DNA of 64,000 bases from Pseudomonas fluorescens NCIMB 11764 (GCF_000293885.2 NZ_CP010945.1:1446001-1510000); one strand, 5' to 3'; shown: positions 43,270 to 52,374, counted from the stretch's first letter. Notes: a model not told the origin generated them from the sequence alone. Numbers and translations: made by a program.

Positions 43270-44511
43270 TTACACGCCGTTTTTGACCGCGTTGATCAGG
43301 TCCTGGCTCAACACCTGCGCGGGCGCCACTTGCACGCTTTGCGTATAGAACGGCGGCAGGTTCTGAGCCAGTGTCGACAACGCTTGCGGGGTGGTATTGC
43401 CCGGCAGCAGCACGTATTGCAGGTTGGACGGATAGCTCTGCGGCACGGGGCCTTCCATGGTCGAGCCGTAGGCGCCGAAGGTCATCACGGCCTGTGGCGT
43501 TGTCGGGTCGGGGGCGTAGAGGAAGACGAAGGTGCCGTACTTCGGATGGGTCAGGTATTGCGCGGCTTCGGCGCGTACGGCCGGGTCGGGGTCGTTCATC
43601 AGGGTCCAGCGCATGACGGCGTAGCCGCGGGTCGTTTCCATGAACGCTGTACGAATCGGCGACTGGTTCTCGACACCTCCCATACACACCAGCAGGTTGC
43701 CGAATGGATCGATCAACGCCACCGAATTGAACACCGTGCTTTGTTGCGCAGTTTTCAGCAGGGGAGGCGCGAGCTCGGCGCCGGGATCACGCGGGTTCGA
43801 TGATTGCACGGTCAGCGCAAACGGGCTGAGCGCCGTGAGTGCCTGGCGCACTTTGCTGTTGGCCGGCAGGGTGGCCGGGTTTTTCAATTGATCCGGCGGC
43901 AGGCCACTGTTGTTACTGGCATCGCGCACGGTGTTGACGCTGGCGGAGAAGATCGAACTGCAGAGGAAGTACGCTGCCGAATCGATCGTCTGGTTGGCAA
44001 AAACAGGACTGTTCGAGCCCTGATAGGCGCGGCTGACCGGCGCTGCAATCGCGTAATAGCCCCACGTATTCTGCGCTTGCTGACGGATTTGCGGCGGCAG
44101 CGACGGAAAGTTGAACAGGCTGTTGTAGTTGATGCCCGCGTAGTCATCGATCGCACTGACTGCGACGTTGAATCCTGCGGTCAGCAGCGAGCCGGCGCAC
44201 ATGGCGCACGGGTCGAGCGTGGTGACAACGGTCAGTTGGCTGGGCGGCGGCAGGTTCAGTGGCGCAACGTTTTCGTAGTACCAATCCACCAACTGTCGCT
44301 CTCCGTGGGCGGTCGGGTCATGGGGTAGAAAGTAAGTCGTGCCGCTGCCGGGAAAAGGCATCAGCACGTTGTTGTGCATTGCGGCGATGACCTCGCCCGT
44401 TGCGTTGTTGATGATGGCGCCGCCCACTGCGAAGGTTTGCTGCAGCGCAGCGTAAATGGCTTCGTTGGCGACGGTATCGACGGCTTCCTGCGCACTGTTC
44501 AATGTGCTCAT
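43270..44511 (-). CDS. Cytidine/nucleoside deaminase-like protein
   Basis: 413 residues from ATG 44511 (AAGGAGC upstream). The N-terminal domain (about 1-150) has the zinc-binding deaminase signature: H-G-E in PTAHGERQLVDW and P-C-x2-C in TTLDPCAMCAGSLL, with VGGAIINNATGEVIAAMHNN before it, typical of nucleoside/guanine deaminases. The metal site uses HGE in place of the more common HAE. The C-terminal 260 residues (with SIFSASVNTVRDASNN and VALIDPFGNLLVCMGGVEN) form a second domain, possibly another degenerate deaminase repeat, and make the protein unusually long. The substrate is unknown. It is monocistronic between the tRNA and the methyltransferase. Confidence 0.7.
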   Translation of the reverse strand: MSTLNSAQEAVDTVANEAIYAALQQTFAVGGAIINNATGEVIAAMHNNVLMPFPGSGTTYFLPHDPTAHGERQLVDWYYENVAPLNLPPPSQLTVVTTLDPCAMCAGSLLTAGFNVAVSAIDDYAGINYNSLFNFPSLPPQIRQQAQNTWGYYAIAAPVSRAYQGSNSPVFANQTIDSAAYFLCSSIFSASVNTVRDASNNSGLPPDQLKNPATLPANSKVRQALTALSPFALTVQSSNPRDPGAELAPPLLKTAQQSTVFNSVALIDPFGNLLVCMGGVENQSPIRTAFMETTRGYAVMRWTLMNDPDPAVRAEAAQYLTHPKYGTFVFLYAPDPTTPQAVMTFGAYGSTMEGPVPQSYPSNLQYVLLPGNTTPQALSTLAQNLPPFYTQSVQVAPAQVLSQDLINAVKNGV

Positions 44512-44809
44512 GTTTTCCCAGCTCCTTGCTGTCCCTGACGCCAGAGAATTCTGGCGCATGGCAAAGATAGTCGAGGATTTCAGGAGCGTTTATGTTCTTT
44601 TGGCTTAATGCTTATGCACAACGGCGCCTTCGATGCACGTGGTTAGGATCGAAAATGTGGATCCATTCGCATTTTCTCGCAAATGCCTGTTTTTCCGGTT
44701 TTTTATTCGAGTGTACGAAAATTGAACAGTTTGGTTTCAGCCCTGAAACAGCCGTGGATATTGGATCCACGATATTTCATCAACAGAGTTATCCACAGGC
44801 TGTGGCCAT
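44512..44809. other. Intergenic region with a DnaA-box-like site
   Basis: About 300 bp with no gene. It contains TTATCCACA at about 44789, a perfect DnaA box, and two nearly self-complementary GTGGATCCA / TGGATCCAC blocks (about 44657 and 44766) in inverted orientation. It may hold the promoter of the deaminase-like gene. Confidence 0.45.
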
Positions 44810-46039
44810 TTAGATGCGTTCCGCCAGCAACAGGAAATTACGCGGTGTGAGTGGGGTTTCACAGAAGGTGCCGAGTCGAACGGTGTAACCCTGCTCGGCG
44901 AGGAAAAGTGCTCGATCAAGGTTCAGCCAGAGCTCCAACGGGCGTCGGAAAAGTCCGCGTAGCAGCTCCAGATTACGAACCTCTGCCAGTCGCTTCCAAC
45001 CGGCGGCTTCGAGCCCTGACCAATCCTGCGAGCCGATTGTGGATAACTCTTTAAGTGCGGCCAAATGATGGCAGTAATCGGCAAAGGATTTGTCCAGCCA
45101 GGCGCTGGGCAGGGAAGGCGTGGGCAGGTATTCATCAACGCCGCGCACTTGTCGTTGCAACACGTCGAACGCCAGGCGTCGGGCCATGGACGTATCGCGC
45201 TGACGTCGGACGCGGGCACCGGCGGTGACGGTTTCGCTCATCGGGAGTGAGAGATCATCGAGTGACAGCTGTAGGTCGGAGCGTAATCCGACAGAGGAAA
45301 CGGGCTGGTACGCAGGAAGACTGATCCGGTTATAGCAACACGGCGCAATCGCCATTTGTTTGCACCCGGCGGCGCTGGCGAGCTGAATCAATCGCACATG
45401 CAGATCGCCACAGGCGTGCAGTGCGACAGGAGTGTGATCGGCGTTCAGCAAAGTGGCAGCATCAGGCGCAAGAACATCCTGCTCAACATGCAGTGCATGC
45501 AGTTGATGACGCTGGCTGAGCATCTGGCCACTGAGGACCAATGCGGGATCGTGCTCAAGACAAGTGAGCCATTGGCCGGGTTGCAGCAACCGTCGCCCCA
45601 GGTGGCCCTTGCCAGAACACCAGTCCAGCCAATGTTTGGGTGGCACAGCAAACGACAACCGACTGGCAAACGCCTCGATCTGCTGCCACTTGCGTCCCGG
45701 CACATCGACATTCAAGCGATGCCCGGCCGCTTCGAGTGCATGAGCCGGCAGCTCGCCCACGGAGCCCAGCTCTTGGGATAACGTCGCCAGCGAAGCAAAC
45801 GGCTCCGGTGCATCCAGCAGACAAGGGTGGTTATGGCTGTTTTCCGCGTCTTCCAGCGAACGTCCGCGTAGCCATACCGCCAACTCCGGGTAGGACGCTT
45901 CCCAAGGAAGCCGCAGATGAGTAAACGGTCGAGGCTTCCACAGCGCCTGATGCTCGATCAGAAAAGCATCCAGCGCCGTGAAACGGGCGAGCAAGTCCTC
46001 GCCCGTCAACACGCGGGAATCAACGCCCCTGGCAGGCAT
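44810..46039 (-). CDS. SAM-dependent methyltransferase
   Basis: 409 residues. The SAM-binding region is at about 135-230: HWLDWCSGKGHLGRRLLQPG (motif I-type GxGxxG variant), LTCLEHDPALVLSG, and VALHACGDLHVRLIQLASAAGCKQMAIAPCCYN. The HACGDL and PCCYN blocks are typical of the Methyltransf_32 / GSTCD-like methyltransferases. The start overlaps the permease stop of the upstream ABC operon by 20 bp, so the gene is likely co-transcribed with it. The substrate is unknown; position gives no hint that it relates to amino acid transport. Confidence 0.8.
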   Translation of the reverse strand: MPARGVDSRVLTGEDLLARFTALDAFLIEHQALWKPRPFTHLRLPWEASYPELAVWLRGRSLEDAENSHNHPCLLDAPEPFASLATLSQELGSVGELPAHALEAAGHRLNVDVPGRKWQQIEAFASRLSFAVPPKHWLDWCSGKGHLGRRLLQPGQWLTCLEHDPALVLSGQMLSQRHQLHALHVEQDVLAPDAATLLNADHTPVALHACGDLHVRLIQLASAAGCKQMAIAPCCYNRISLPAYQPVSSVGLRSDLQLSLDDLSLPMSETVTAGARVRRQRDTSMARRLAFDVLQRQVRGVDEYLPTPSLPSAWLDKSFADYCHHLAALKELSTIGSQDWSGLEAAGWKRLAEVRNLELLRGLFRRPLELWLNLDRALFLAEQGYTVRLGTFCETPLTPRNFLLLAERI

Positions 46040-46709
46040 CGACGCGCAACCAGCGCTCCAGCAGCTTGAAGCCGCGAACCAGCACGTAAGCCATCAGCAG
46101 ATAGAACATGCCCGCGGCGAAGAAGATTTCCACCGGCAAATACGTCCGGGCAATGATGGTGCGGGCCATGCCGGTCAGTTCCAGCAGGGTCACGGTGCTG
46201 GCCAGGGCACTGGCCTTGAGCATCAGGATCACTTCGTTGCTGTACGCCGGCAAACCGATGCGCGCCGCACGGGGGAGGATGATGTAGAACAGCGCCTTGG
46301 CTCGGGACATGCCCAGGGCGCGCGCCGCTTCGATTTCACCCGGCGGAATCGCCTGAATCGCACCGCGCAGGATCTCGGCGATGTAGGCCGCGGTGTGCAG
46401 CGTCATGGTCGCCGTGGCGCACCAGAACGGATCGCGCAGGTATGGCCACATCGAGCTGTTACGGACCGCATCGAACTGCGCTAGGCCGTAGTAGACCAGA
46501 AACAGCTGAACCAGCAACGGCGTGCCACGGAAAAAGAAGATGTAGCCGTAGGGGAATGCGCGCACCCACCACAGGCGCGACGAGCGCGCGATGCCCAGCG
46601 GAATCGCCAGCAACAGGCCGGCGATCACGGCAATGGCCACAAGCTCCAGGGTCAGCGTTGCGCCCTGGGCCAGTTTTGGCAGCCACTTGATGATGACTTC
46701 CCAGTTCAT
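46020..46709 (-). CDS. Basic amino acid ABC transporter permease (HisM/ArtM type)
   Basis: 229 residues from ATG 46709 (GAGGAGCACCC upstream), which overlaps the preceding permease stop by 4 bp. The EAA-loop signature GEIEAARALGMSRAKALFYI and RGTPLLVQLFLVYYGL mark the HisM/ArtM family. The five or so hydrophobic helices form half of the membrane channel with the second permease. It works with the ATPase at 48240 and binding protein at 47480 in the order ATPase, binding protein, permease, permease. Its stop lies inside the downstream methyltransferase gene. Confidence 0.9.
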   Translation of the reverse strand: MNWEVIIKWLPKLAQGATLTLELVAIAVIAGLLLAIPLGIARSSRLWWVRAFPYGYIFFFRGTPLLVQLFLVYYGLAQFDAVRNSSMWPYLRDPFWCATATMTLHTAAYIAEILRGAIQAIPPGEIEAARALGMSRAKALFYIILPRAARIGLPAYSNEVILMLKASALASTVTLLELTGMARTIIARTYLPVEIFFAAGMFYLLMAYVLVRGFKLLERWLRVDACQGR

Positions 46710-47401
46710 TGGGTGCTCCTCGCGAAGCCGCGAGCGGCGCGTTTTTCCATGAAGTGCATGCCGGTCATGGCGAGAATCGTCAGGCCCAGGTACATGAATG
46801 CCGCCACCATATAGAAGGTGAACGGTTGCTTGGACACGGTCACGCCGATCTGCGCGTGACGCATGATTTCTTCCAGGCCGATGACCGACACCAGCGCGGT
46901 GTCTTTCATCAGGATCATGAACAGGTTGCCCAGGCCGGGCAGGGCGATGCGCCACATCTGCGGCATGATCAGCCGGGTGAAGATGCGAAATTTCGACAGG
47001 CCCAACGCAACGCCTGCTTCACGGTGACCTTTGGGAATGGCGAGGATCGCACCCCGAAACACTTCGGTGGCGTAGGCCCCAAAACACAGGCCCAACGCGA
47101 TCACGCCGGCGGCGAAGGCATTGAGTTCGAGGTCGGGGTTGCCAAAAAACTCGCCCAAGGCACGCATCAGGTTGACCGTGCCGAAGTAGATCAACAGCAC
47201 CCAGAGCAATTCCGGGATGCCGCGAACCAGTGTCGAATAAGTGCCGCCAAGCCATTGCAGCGGCTTGTACGGGGAAGTCTTGGCCAAGGCGCCGAGCAAA
47301 CCGAGCACCAGCCCGAGACACAGGGCCGAGAGTGCCAGTTTTACAGTCATCAGCGCGCCAGCGGCGAGCGCCGGGCCGAATCCGTAGAGGTCGATAATCA
47401 T
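46706..47401 (-). CDS. Basic amino acid ABC transporter permease (HisQ/ArtQ type)
   Basis: 231 residues starting MIIDLYGFGPALAAGALMTV. It has LVRGIPELLWVLLIYFGTVN and the EAA loop IPKGHREAGVALGLSKFRIF, normal for HisQ/ArtQ. It pairs with the other permease to form the transport channel. The stop overlaps the next start (ATGA), so translation is coupled. It begins 78 bp after the binding protein gene. Confidence 0.9.
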   Translation of the reverse strand: MIIDLYGFGPALAAGALMTVKLALSALCLGLVLGLLGALAKTSPYKPLQWLGGTYSTLVRGIPELLWVLLIYFGTVNLMRALGEFFGNPDLELNAFAAGVIALGLCFGAYATEVFRGAILAIPKGHREAGVALGLSKFRIFTRLIMPQMWRIALPGLGNLFMILMKDTALVSVIGLEEIMRHAQIGVTVSKQPFTFYMVAAFMYLGLTILAMTGMHFMEKRAARGFARSTQ

Positions 47402-47479
47402 GGATTTCTTTTCAAATCGCGGCAGGCAATGCCAGAGACGGGCGCCGTCAGCGAACGGCGCCAGTCAGGCAGGTCAGTA

Positions 47480-48226
47480 TCAATAGATGCTGAACGGGAA
47501 GTACTTGTCGTTGATCTTCTTGTAGGTGCCGTCAGCAACGATTTCTTTCAGTGCGACGTTCAGCTTCTCGCGGATCGGGTCGTTCTTGCGAACGGCGATA
47601 CCGATCTTGTCGCTTTCTTCCACCGGGTCGCCTTTGAACTCGTAAGACTTGCCGGCGTCGCTTTTCAGCCACTCGTAGTTGACGTATTTGTCCGCGAGGA
47701 TGCCGTCCAGGCGACCGGAAGTCAGGTCGAGGTAGGCGTTTTCCTGGGTGTCGTAGAGTTTGACTTCAACGCCTTCCATGTTGTCTTCAAGCCAGGTGCC
47801 GGCCAGTGTCGCGCGTTGAGCGCCGATCACCTTGCCTTGCAGCGCAGCCTTGTCGGTTTTGAAGTCGACGTTTTTCGGCGCGATGAATTGCAGCTTGTTC
47901 GAGTAGTACGGGTCGGTGAAGTCGACCGCCTGCTTGCGCTCGTCGGTGATCGACATCGAGGAGATCAGGAAGTCGAACTTCTTGGCGTTCAGGGCCGGGA
48001 TGATGCCGTCCCAGTCGGACGTGACCACGGTGCATTCGACTTTCATCTTGGCGCACAGGGCGTCGCCGATTTCCTTGTCGAAGCCGACGACATTGCCACT
48101 GGCATCTTTGTTGTTGAACGGCGGGTAGGCCGCTTCGATGCCCATCTTCAGGGTTTCGGCCATGGCACCGGCGCTGAAGGCCAGGGTGACGGCGGCTGCC
48201 AGGAAGACCTTTTTGTAGTTCTGCAT
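47480..48226 (-). CDS. Periplasmic lysine/arginine/ornithine-type binding protein
   Basis: 248 residues from ATG 48226. The signal peptide MQNYKKVFLAAAVTLAFSAG with AMAE cleavage at about residue 22-23 is clear. The mature part matches the ArgT/HisJ family: LKMGIEAAYPPFNNKDASG, VGFDKEIGDALCAKMKVECT, DWDGIIPALNAKKFDFLISS, MSITDERKQAVDFTDPYY. The two cysteines are expected to be bonded in the mature protein. It captures a basic amino acid for the ABC transporter. Specificity among lysine, arginine, ornithine and histidine cannot be set by eye. It starts 13 bp after the ATPase stop. Confidence 0.92.
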   Translation of the reverse strand: MQNYKKVFLAAAVTLAFSAGAMAETLKMGIEAAYPPFNNKDASGNVVGFDKEIGDALCAKMKVECTVVTSDWDGIIPALNAKKFDFLISSMSITDERKQAVDFTDPYYSNKLQFIAPKNVDFKTDKAALQGKVIGAQRATLAGTWLEDNMEGVEVKLYDTQENAYLDLTSGRLDGILADKYVNYEWLKSDAGKSYEFKGDPVEESDKIGIAVRKNDPIREKLNVALKEIVADGTYKKINDKYFPFSIY

Positions 48227-48239
48227 GCGGGTAGCTCCG

Positions 48240-49013
48240 TTAGCGGTTGCTGGACATGAATTGTTTGCAGCGCGCCGAAAGCGGGTTTTCAAACACCTGC
48301 TGTGGCGATCCTTGCTCTTCTATCAGGCCCTGGTGGAGGAACACCACTTCGCTGGACACCTGACGGGCGAACCCCATTTCGTGGGTGACCAGCAGCATGG
48401 TGCGGCCTTCTTCGGCCAGTGCGCGGATGACATTAAGTACTTCCTGGACCATTTCCGGGTCAAGGGCGGAGGTGGGTTCGTCGAACAGGATCACCTTGGG
48501 TTGCATCGCCAGCGTGCGGGCGATGGCCGCGCGTTGTTGCTGGCCGCCGGACAGTTGCGCTGGATAGGCGTGACGCTTGTCAGCGATACCGACCTTGGCC
48601 AGCAAGGCTTCGGCGACTTCGATGGCTTCGGCCTTGCTCTGGCCGAGCACGCGACGCGGCGCTTCGATGATGTTGTCGAGCACGCTCATGTGCGGCCACA
48701 GATTAAAGTTTTGAAACACAAAACCAATCTCGCTGCGCAGGCGATTGATCTGCTTGCCGTCGGCCGCGACCAGTTCACCGTTCTTGGCGGCTTTGAGTTT
48801 GAGTTCTTCGCCGGCCACCAGGATCTGGCCCTGGTGCGGGTTTTCCAGCAGGTTGATGCAACGCAGGAACGTGGACTTGCCGGAACCGGAGGAACCCAGG
48901 ATCGAGATCACATCGCCGTCGCGGGCGGTCAGCGAGATGCCTTTGAGCACCTCAAGCTGTCCGTAGCGTTTGTGCAAGTTGCGGATTTCAAGCGCGGGCG
49001 TGGCCTCAGCCAT
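48240..49013 (-). CDS. Basic amino acid ABC transporter ATPase (HisP type)
   Basis: 257 residues, ATG 49013. Walker A SILGSSGSGKSTFLRCINLL, signature motif AQLSGGQQQRAAIARTLAMQ, Walker B PKVILFDEPTSALDPEMVQE and H-loop TLLLVTHEMGFARQVSSEV-type segment (MLLVTHEMGFARQ) are all present. The family-typical FQNFNLWPHMSVLDNI is also visible. It is the first gene of the minus-strand operon ATPase, binding protein, permease, permease. The promoter must lie in 49014-49080; I see no clear boxes. Confidence 0.94.
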   Translation of the reverse strand: MAEATPALEIRNLHKRYGQLEVLKGISLTARDGDVISILGSSGSGKSTFLRCINLLENPHQGQILVAGEELKLKAAKNGELVAADGKQINRLRSEIGFVFQNFNLWPHMSVLDNIIEAPRRVLGQSKAEAIEVAEALLAKVGIADKRHAYPAQLSGGQQQRAAIARTLAMQPKVILFDEPTSALDPEMVQEVLNVIRALAEEGRTMLLVTHEMGFARQVSSEVVFLHQGLIEEQGSPQQVFENPLSARCKQFMSSNR

Positions 49014-49455
49014 GTGCGTTCCTCATAGTGTTTCGCTCCTGCTGTTGGTTGGCCTTCCTGGCGAGGCGGCCAAGCTAGCATAGCGTCTGAATGGCAGCCA
49101 ACAGCGCTACGGGCGGTAAACGGGTGGCATGTGGCAGGTTGTCGCATCGGTACAGCAGACTGTCGCGCTGCTATCAACCGAACAGCCGTTTGAACCCTGT
49201 GTGGTGCGGCTGTCCCGTAAAAAAGGGCGCGATGTTGCCAGCTTTGGCGGGGTGTTGGAAGCGCTAACCGGCCAAACGTTCCTGATCTGCACTTTTATTG
49301 TGCGTTGAGCATTTCCTGGGTGTGTTTCCGGTGCGCAGATTCGTTCCTCAAGTGAGTCGCGGGGTAACGCTTTGGCAAAGTGCCATTATTTTCAATGACT
49401 TGCGATGACTGTCCGGTCAGGGTGAAACCTCCGGATTAGAAAGACTTGAAATATT

Positions 49456-49473
49456 TTGGCGCAATTATTGCGT
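49456..49473 (+). promoter_or_regulatory. Sigma-54 (-24/-12) promoter for gabP
   Basis: The sequence TTGGCGCAATTATTGCGT has GG at 49458-49459 and GC at 49470-49471, the exact 12-base periodicity of -24/-12 elements (TTGGCAC-N5-TTGC). It lies about 95 bp upstream of the gabP start and implies RpoN-dependent, enhancer-activated expression, which is fitting for nitrogen-source uptake. The rest of 49014-49455 holds no gene. Confidence 0.65.
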
Positions 49474-49565
49474 GCAGATTACGGAACGCCCTGTTTGTTT
49501 CTTTTTACAGAAGAAACTTCACGATGGGATGCACGCATTCGCTTTTCCTTACAAAGGTAGTTTCA

Positions 49566-50957
49566 ATGAGCAATACCCAAAGCTCTAACGGCCTCGAACA
49601 GGGGCTCAAACCGCGCCATGTGACCATGCTGTCGATCGCCGGGGTTATCGGCGCCGGCCTGTTCGTTGGCTCGGGTCACGCCATCGCGGCAGCAGGCCCG
49701 GCCGTGCTGCTGGCCTACGCCGCCGCCGGTATGCTGGTGGTGTTGGTGATGCGCATGCTGGGTGAGATGGCGGTTGCCTCGCCGGATACTGGCTCCTTCT
49801 CGACATACGCCGATCGTGCGATTGGTCACTGGGCCGGTTTTACCATCGGCTGGTTGTACTGGTGGTTCTGGGTGCTGGTCATCCCGCTGGAGGCCAACGC
49901 CGCCGCCACCATCCTGCATGCCTGGTTCCCTGGCGTGGACATCTGGGCGTTTGCCCTGGTCATCACGATGCTGCTGACTGTCACCAACCTGTTCAGCGTG
50001 AAGAACTACGGTGAGTTTGAATTCTGGTTCGCCCTGATCAAGGTCGTGGCGATCATCGGTTTCATCGGCCTTGGCCTTCTGGCCATTTTCGGTTTCCTGC
50101 CGACCAGTCAGGTCAGCGGTGTGTCGCATCTGTTCGACACCCAAGGCTTCCTGCCTAACGGTATGGGGGCGGTACTCGGCGCTATCCTGACGACCATGTT
50201 CTCCTTTATGGGCACTGAGATCGTGACCATCGCGGCCGCGGAATCGAAGAACCCTGGCAAGCAAATCTCCAAGGCCACCAACTCGGTGATCTGGCGGATT
50301 GGTTTGTTCTACCTCGTATCGATCTTCATCGTCGTGGCTCTGGTGCCCTGGAACGACCCGGTACTGGCCAGCCTCGGTTCCTACCAGACCGTGCTTGAGC
50401 GCATGGGCATCCCGAACGCCAAGATGATCGTCGACATCGTGGTACTGGTCGCTGTGACCAGCTGCCTGAACTCGGCGCTGTACACCTCGTCGCGCATGTT
50501 GTTTTCCCTGGGTAAACGCGGTGACGCACCGGCCGTGTCCACGCGCACCAACAAAAGCGGCACGCCATACTGGGCGGTGATGTTGTCCACTGGCGCAGCG
50601 TTCCTGGCCACATTCGCCAACTACGTGGCCCCGGCCGCCGTGTTCGAGTTCCTGCTGGCCAGCTCCGGCGCCATCGCGTTGCTGGTGTACCTGGTGATCG
50701 CGATCTCGCAACTGCGCATGCGCAAAAAGCGTATGGCTCGTGGTGAAAAAATCGTCTTCAGCATGTGGCTGTTCCCGGGCCTGACCTACGCGGTGATCGT
50801 CTTTATCGTCGCGGCCCTGACCATCATGCTGTTCCAGGACGCCCACCGCGTGGAAATCCTCGCGACCGGTCTGCTGAGTCTTTGTGTGGTGGCTACCGGG
50901 TTGCTTGTGGCACGCCGTCGTCGCAATGAGCAACTGATTGGTGCAGTGGCGCGCTAG
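49566..50957 (+). CDS. gabP: GABA permease (APC family)
   Basis: 463 residues from ATG 49566 (AAAGG upstream), starting MSNTQSSNGLEQGLKPRHVT. There are twelve membrane helices. Early signature MLSIAGVIGAGLFVGSGHAI is typical of the GABA/aromatic amino acid permease group, as are MRMLGEMAVASPDTGSFSTY and TMFSFMGTEIVTIAAAESKN. Overall it resembles GabP, which imports 4-aminobutyrate by proton symport; related substrates cannot be excluded. The upstream -24/-12 promoter suggests nitrogen-regulated expression. It is followed by an intrinsic terminator. Confidence 0.88.
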   Translation: MSNTQSSNGLEQGLKPRHVTMLSIAGVIGAGLFVGSGHAIAAAGPAVLLAYAAAGMLVVLVMRMLGEMAVASPDTGSFSTYADRAIGHWAGFTIGWLYWWFWVLVIPLEANAAATILHAWFPGVDIWAFALVITMLLTVTNLFSVKNYGEFEFWFALIKVVAIIGFIGLGLLAIFGFLPTSQVSGVSHLFDTQGFLPNGMGAVLGAILTTMFSFMGTEIVTIAAAESKNPGKQISKATNSVIWRIGLFYLVSIFIVVALVPWNDPVLASLGSYQTVLERMGIPNAKMIVDIVVLVAVTSCLNSALYTSSRMLFSLGKRGDAPAVSTRTNKSGTPYWAVMLSTGAAFLATFANYVAPAAVFEFLLASSGAIALLVYLVIAISQLRMRKKRMARGEKIVFSMWLFPGLTYAVIVFIVAALTIMLFQDAHRVEILATGLLSLCVVATGLLVARRRRNEQLIGAVAR

Positions 50958-50983
50958 GTTCTACGCCCACTGTCGATGTACCG

Positions 50984-51020
50984 AAAACGACCGCCATCAG
51001 AAATGATCGCGGTCGTTTTT
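50984..51020 (+). terminator. Intrinsic terminator after gabP
   Basis: Arms AAAACGACCGC (50984-50994) and GCGGTCGTTTTT (51009-51020) end in five T. The 300 bp beyond, up to 51326, hold no gene. Confidence 0.85.
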
Positions 51021-51326
51021 GCTTTCATTCAGGGTTTTTCTCGGTCGGCTCTTTGATGGACACGATGATGTCGAGATAGTAGCCTTCCCGCCGAATGTGT
51101 ATCTCGCTGTTGCGGGATGCAATGGAGTTTCAGGACATGGATTGTTCGACGCCCCCAGCCTTCCTGGCTAAAGCCACTCGACCCTTTCTTGCCTGCTCCC
51201 TCATCTGGCGCGAGTCAACGATGCATTTGCGTGCGCCTGCCGTTTACACGGCAGTCACGAGCCATCGCTGCATGGAGTTAGCCCGGCCATTCAGCCAACC
51301 CATTGGGGCATCAAGGAGAGACAGGC

Positions 51327-51653
51327 ATGGCGTTTACATCGGTTGTGTTCAAAAACCCTAACACCGGAGCCATGAAGGAAGCCCCGATCGGCTTCTCGTG
51401 GACCGTGTTTTTCTTTGGCTTCCTGCCGCCACTGTTCCGTGGCGACATCAAGTGGGCAGCGATCATGTTCATCGTGGCCTGCTTCACATTTGGCCTCAGC
51501 AACTTCGTGTTCATGTTCATCTACAACAAGCTGTACGTGCGCGACCTGATTGGCGCCGGCTTCAAGGCTCAGTCCATCGCCAGCGGTGACCTGAGCTACG
51601 CCAGTGCCAAGGTCGGGATGGAAATCCCGCGTCTGGATGCTGTCGCTGCCTGA
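51327..51653 (+). CDS. DUF2628 small membrane protein
   Basis: 108 residues from ATG 51327 (GGAGAGACAGGC upstream). MAFTSVVFKNPNTGAMKEAP is followed by GFSWTVFFFGFLPPLFRGD and two membrane segments (IMFIVACFTFGLSNFVFMF), the DUF2628 pattern. Members are small inner-membrane proteins of unknown role, often next to stress or envelope genes. It is a single gene ending in a terminator that is the first of the two 36-bp repeats. Confidence 0.78.
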   Translation: MAFTSVVFKNPNTGAMKEAPIGFSWTVFFFGFLPPLFRGDIKWAAIMFIVACFTFGLSNFVFMFIYNKLYVRDLIGAGFKAQSIASGDLSYASAKVGMEIPRLDAVAA

Positions 51654-51673
51654 TTGTTGTTTTCAGGTTTGCA

Positions 51674-51709
51674 AAAAAACGGCCGCTGTCAGTGATGACA
51701 GGCGGCCGT
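51674..51709 (+). repeat. 36-bp terminator repeat, left copy (identical copy at 52499)
   Basis: AAAAAACGGCCGCTGTCAGT opens a hairpin (ACGGCCGC-TGTCA / TGACA-G-GCGGCCGT) followed by T in this copy, so it also works as the terminator of the DUF2628 gene. The same 36 bases recur at 52499-52534 on the same strand, bracketing vapBC. Confidence 0.85.
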
Positions 51710-51724
51710 TTTTATTTTCGTCAG

Positions 51725-52144
51725 TTATTTTTCGATTCTATCAGGGTGAACCCAGTCTTCTACGCGTAATCCAGAAACCCGCTCGAACTCTTTCAGGTTG
51801 TTGGTTACGACAACTAATCCGCGTGAGCGCGCGTGCCCGGCAATCATCTGGTCGTAGGGGCCTATAGGTGTTCCAGCCTTTGCCTGCTCGGATCTAATCA
51901 TTCCGGTGTGCGCAGCGGCTTCATTGTCGAAAGACAAAACCTCAAGACGTGCCGCGAACCCCTCAACCACGGCGATGTTTTTTTCGGGAGTCGCAGATTT
52001 TTCGGCGCCGTAGATCAGCTCCATCAGCGTCACCGTACTGATGCACAACTGTCCGTCATGAAGGTTGAAAGCTTCTCTTACGATTTGCGGTTTGTTCTTG
52101 ATGGTGAAGATGCAGATGTTGGTGTCGAGCATGAACTTGATCAT
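51725..52144 (-). CDS. vapC: VapC toxin (PIN-domain RNase)
   Basis: 139 residues, starting MIKFMLDTNICIFTIKNKPQ, with the first catalytic Asp in LDTN. LCISTVTLMELIYGAEKS supplies the Glu; GTPIGPYDQMIAGHARSRGL with DQMIAG and LVVVTNNLKEFERV carry the remaining PIN acidic residues. VapC cleaves tRNA or rRNA when the antitoxin is lost. It overlaps vapB by one base. The module lies between two copies of a 36-bp terminator repeat. Confidence 0.92.
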   Translation of the reverse strand: MIKFMLDTNICIFTIKNKPQIVREAFNLHDGQLCISTVTLMELIYGAEKSATPEKNIAVVEGFAARLEVLSFDNEAAAHTGMIRSEQAKAGTPIGPYDQMIAGHARSRGLVVVTNNLKEFERVSGLRVEDWVHPDRIEK

Positions 52145-52374
52145 CAGAACGACTCACGCTCCTGATCAGCGGGTTGGTCGCGGTGGGACATAAAGTCCGT
52201 GCTCACTCCATCACCGTCGAACCAGCTGTCCCATGTTTCGTCTGCCGGGGTGATGATACGAGCCCTGCCGATGGCAACTACGTTGACTCGTTTTACATCG
52301 CTCGGCATTGCCACAGCTTTCGGAAGGCGAACAGCCTGGCTTCGATTGCTCATGAAAAGGGTGGTCTGTTCCAT
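52144..52374 (-). CDS. vapB: VapB antitoxin (AbrB/SpoVT type)
   Basis: 76 residues from ATG 52374 (MEQTTLFMSNRSQAVRLPKA); an earlier start at 52440 adds an unlikely leader. The SNRSQAVRLPKAVAM pattern is the swapped-hairpin AbrB/VapB DNA-binding fold, and the acidic C-terminus should wrap VapC. Antitoxin and toxin stop and start overlap by one base, as is standard. It probably represses the pair. Confidence 0.92.
   Translation of the reverse strand: MEQTTLFMSNRSQAVRLPKAVAMPSDVKRVNVVAIGRARIITPADETWDSWFDGDGVSTDFMSHRDQPADQERESF

Noticed and set aside
46709..48259. Long plus-strand open frame (516 codons) across the ABC transporter genes
   Set aside because: It is the antisense shadow of the binding protein and permease genes on the minus strand, and those are clear homologues.
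48225..49028. Plus-strand frame of 267 codons opposite the ABC ATPase
   Set aside because: Shadow of the ATPase gene, which has every expected motif.
49563..50933. Minus-strand open frame of 456 codons opposite gabP
   Set aside because: Antisense shadow of the GABA permease; its composition (His/Gln/Asp-rich) is typical of a reversed membrane protein.
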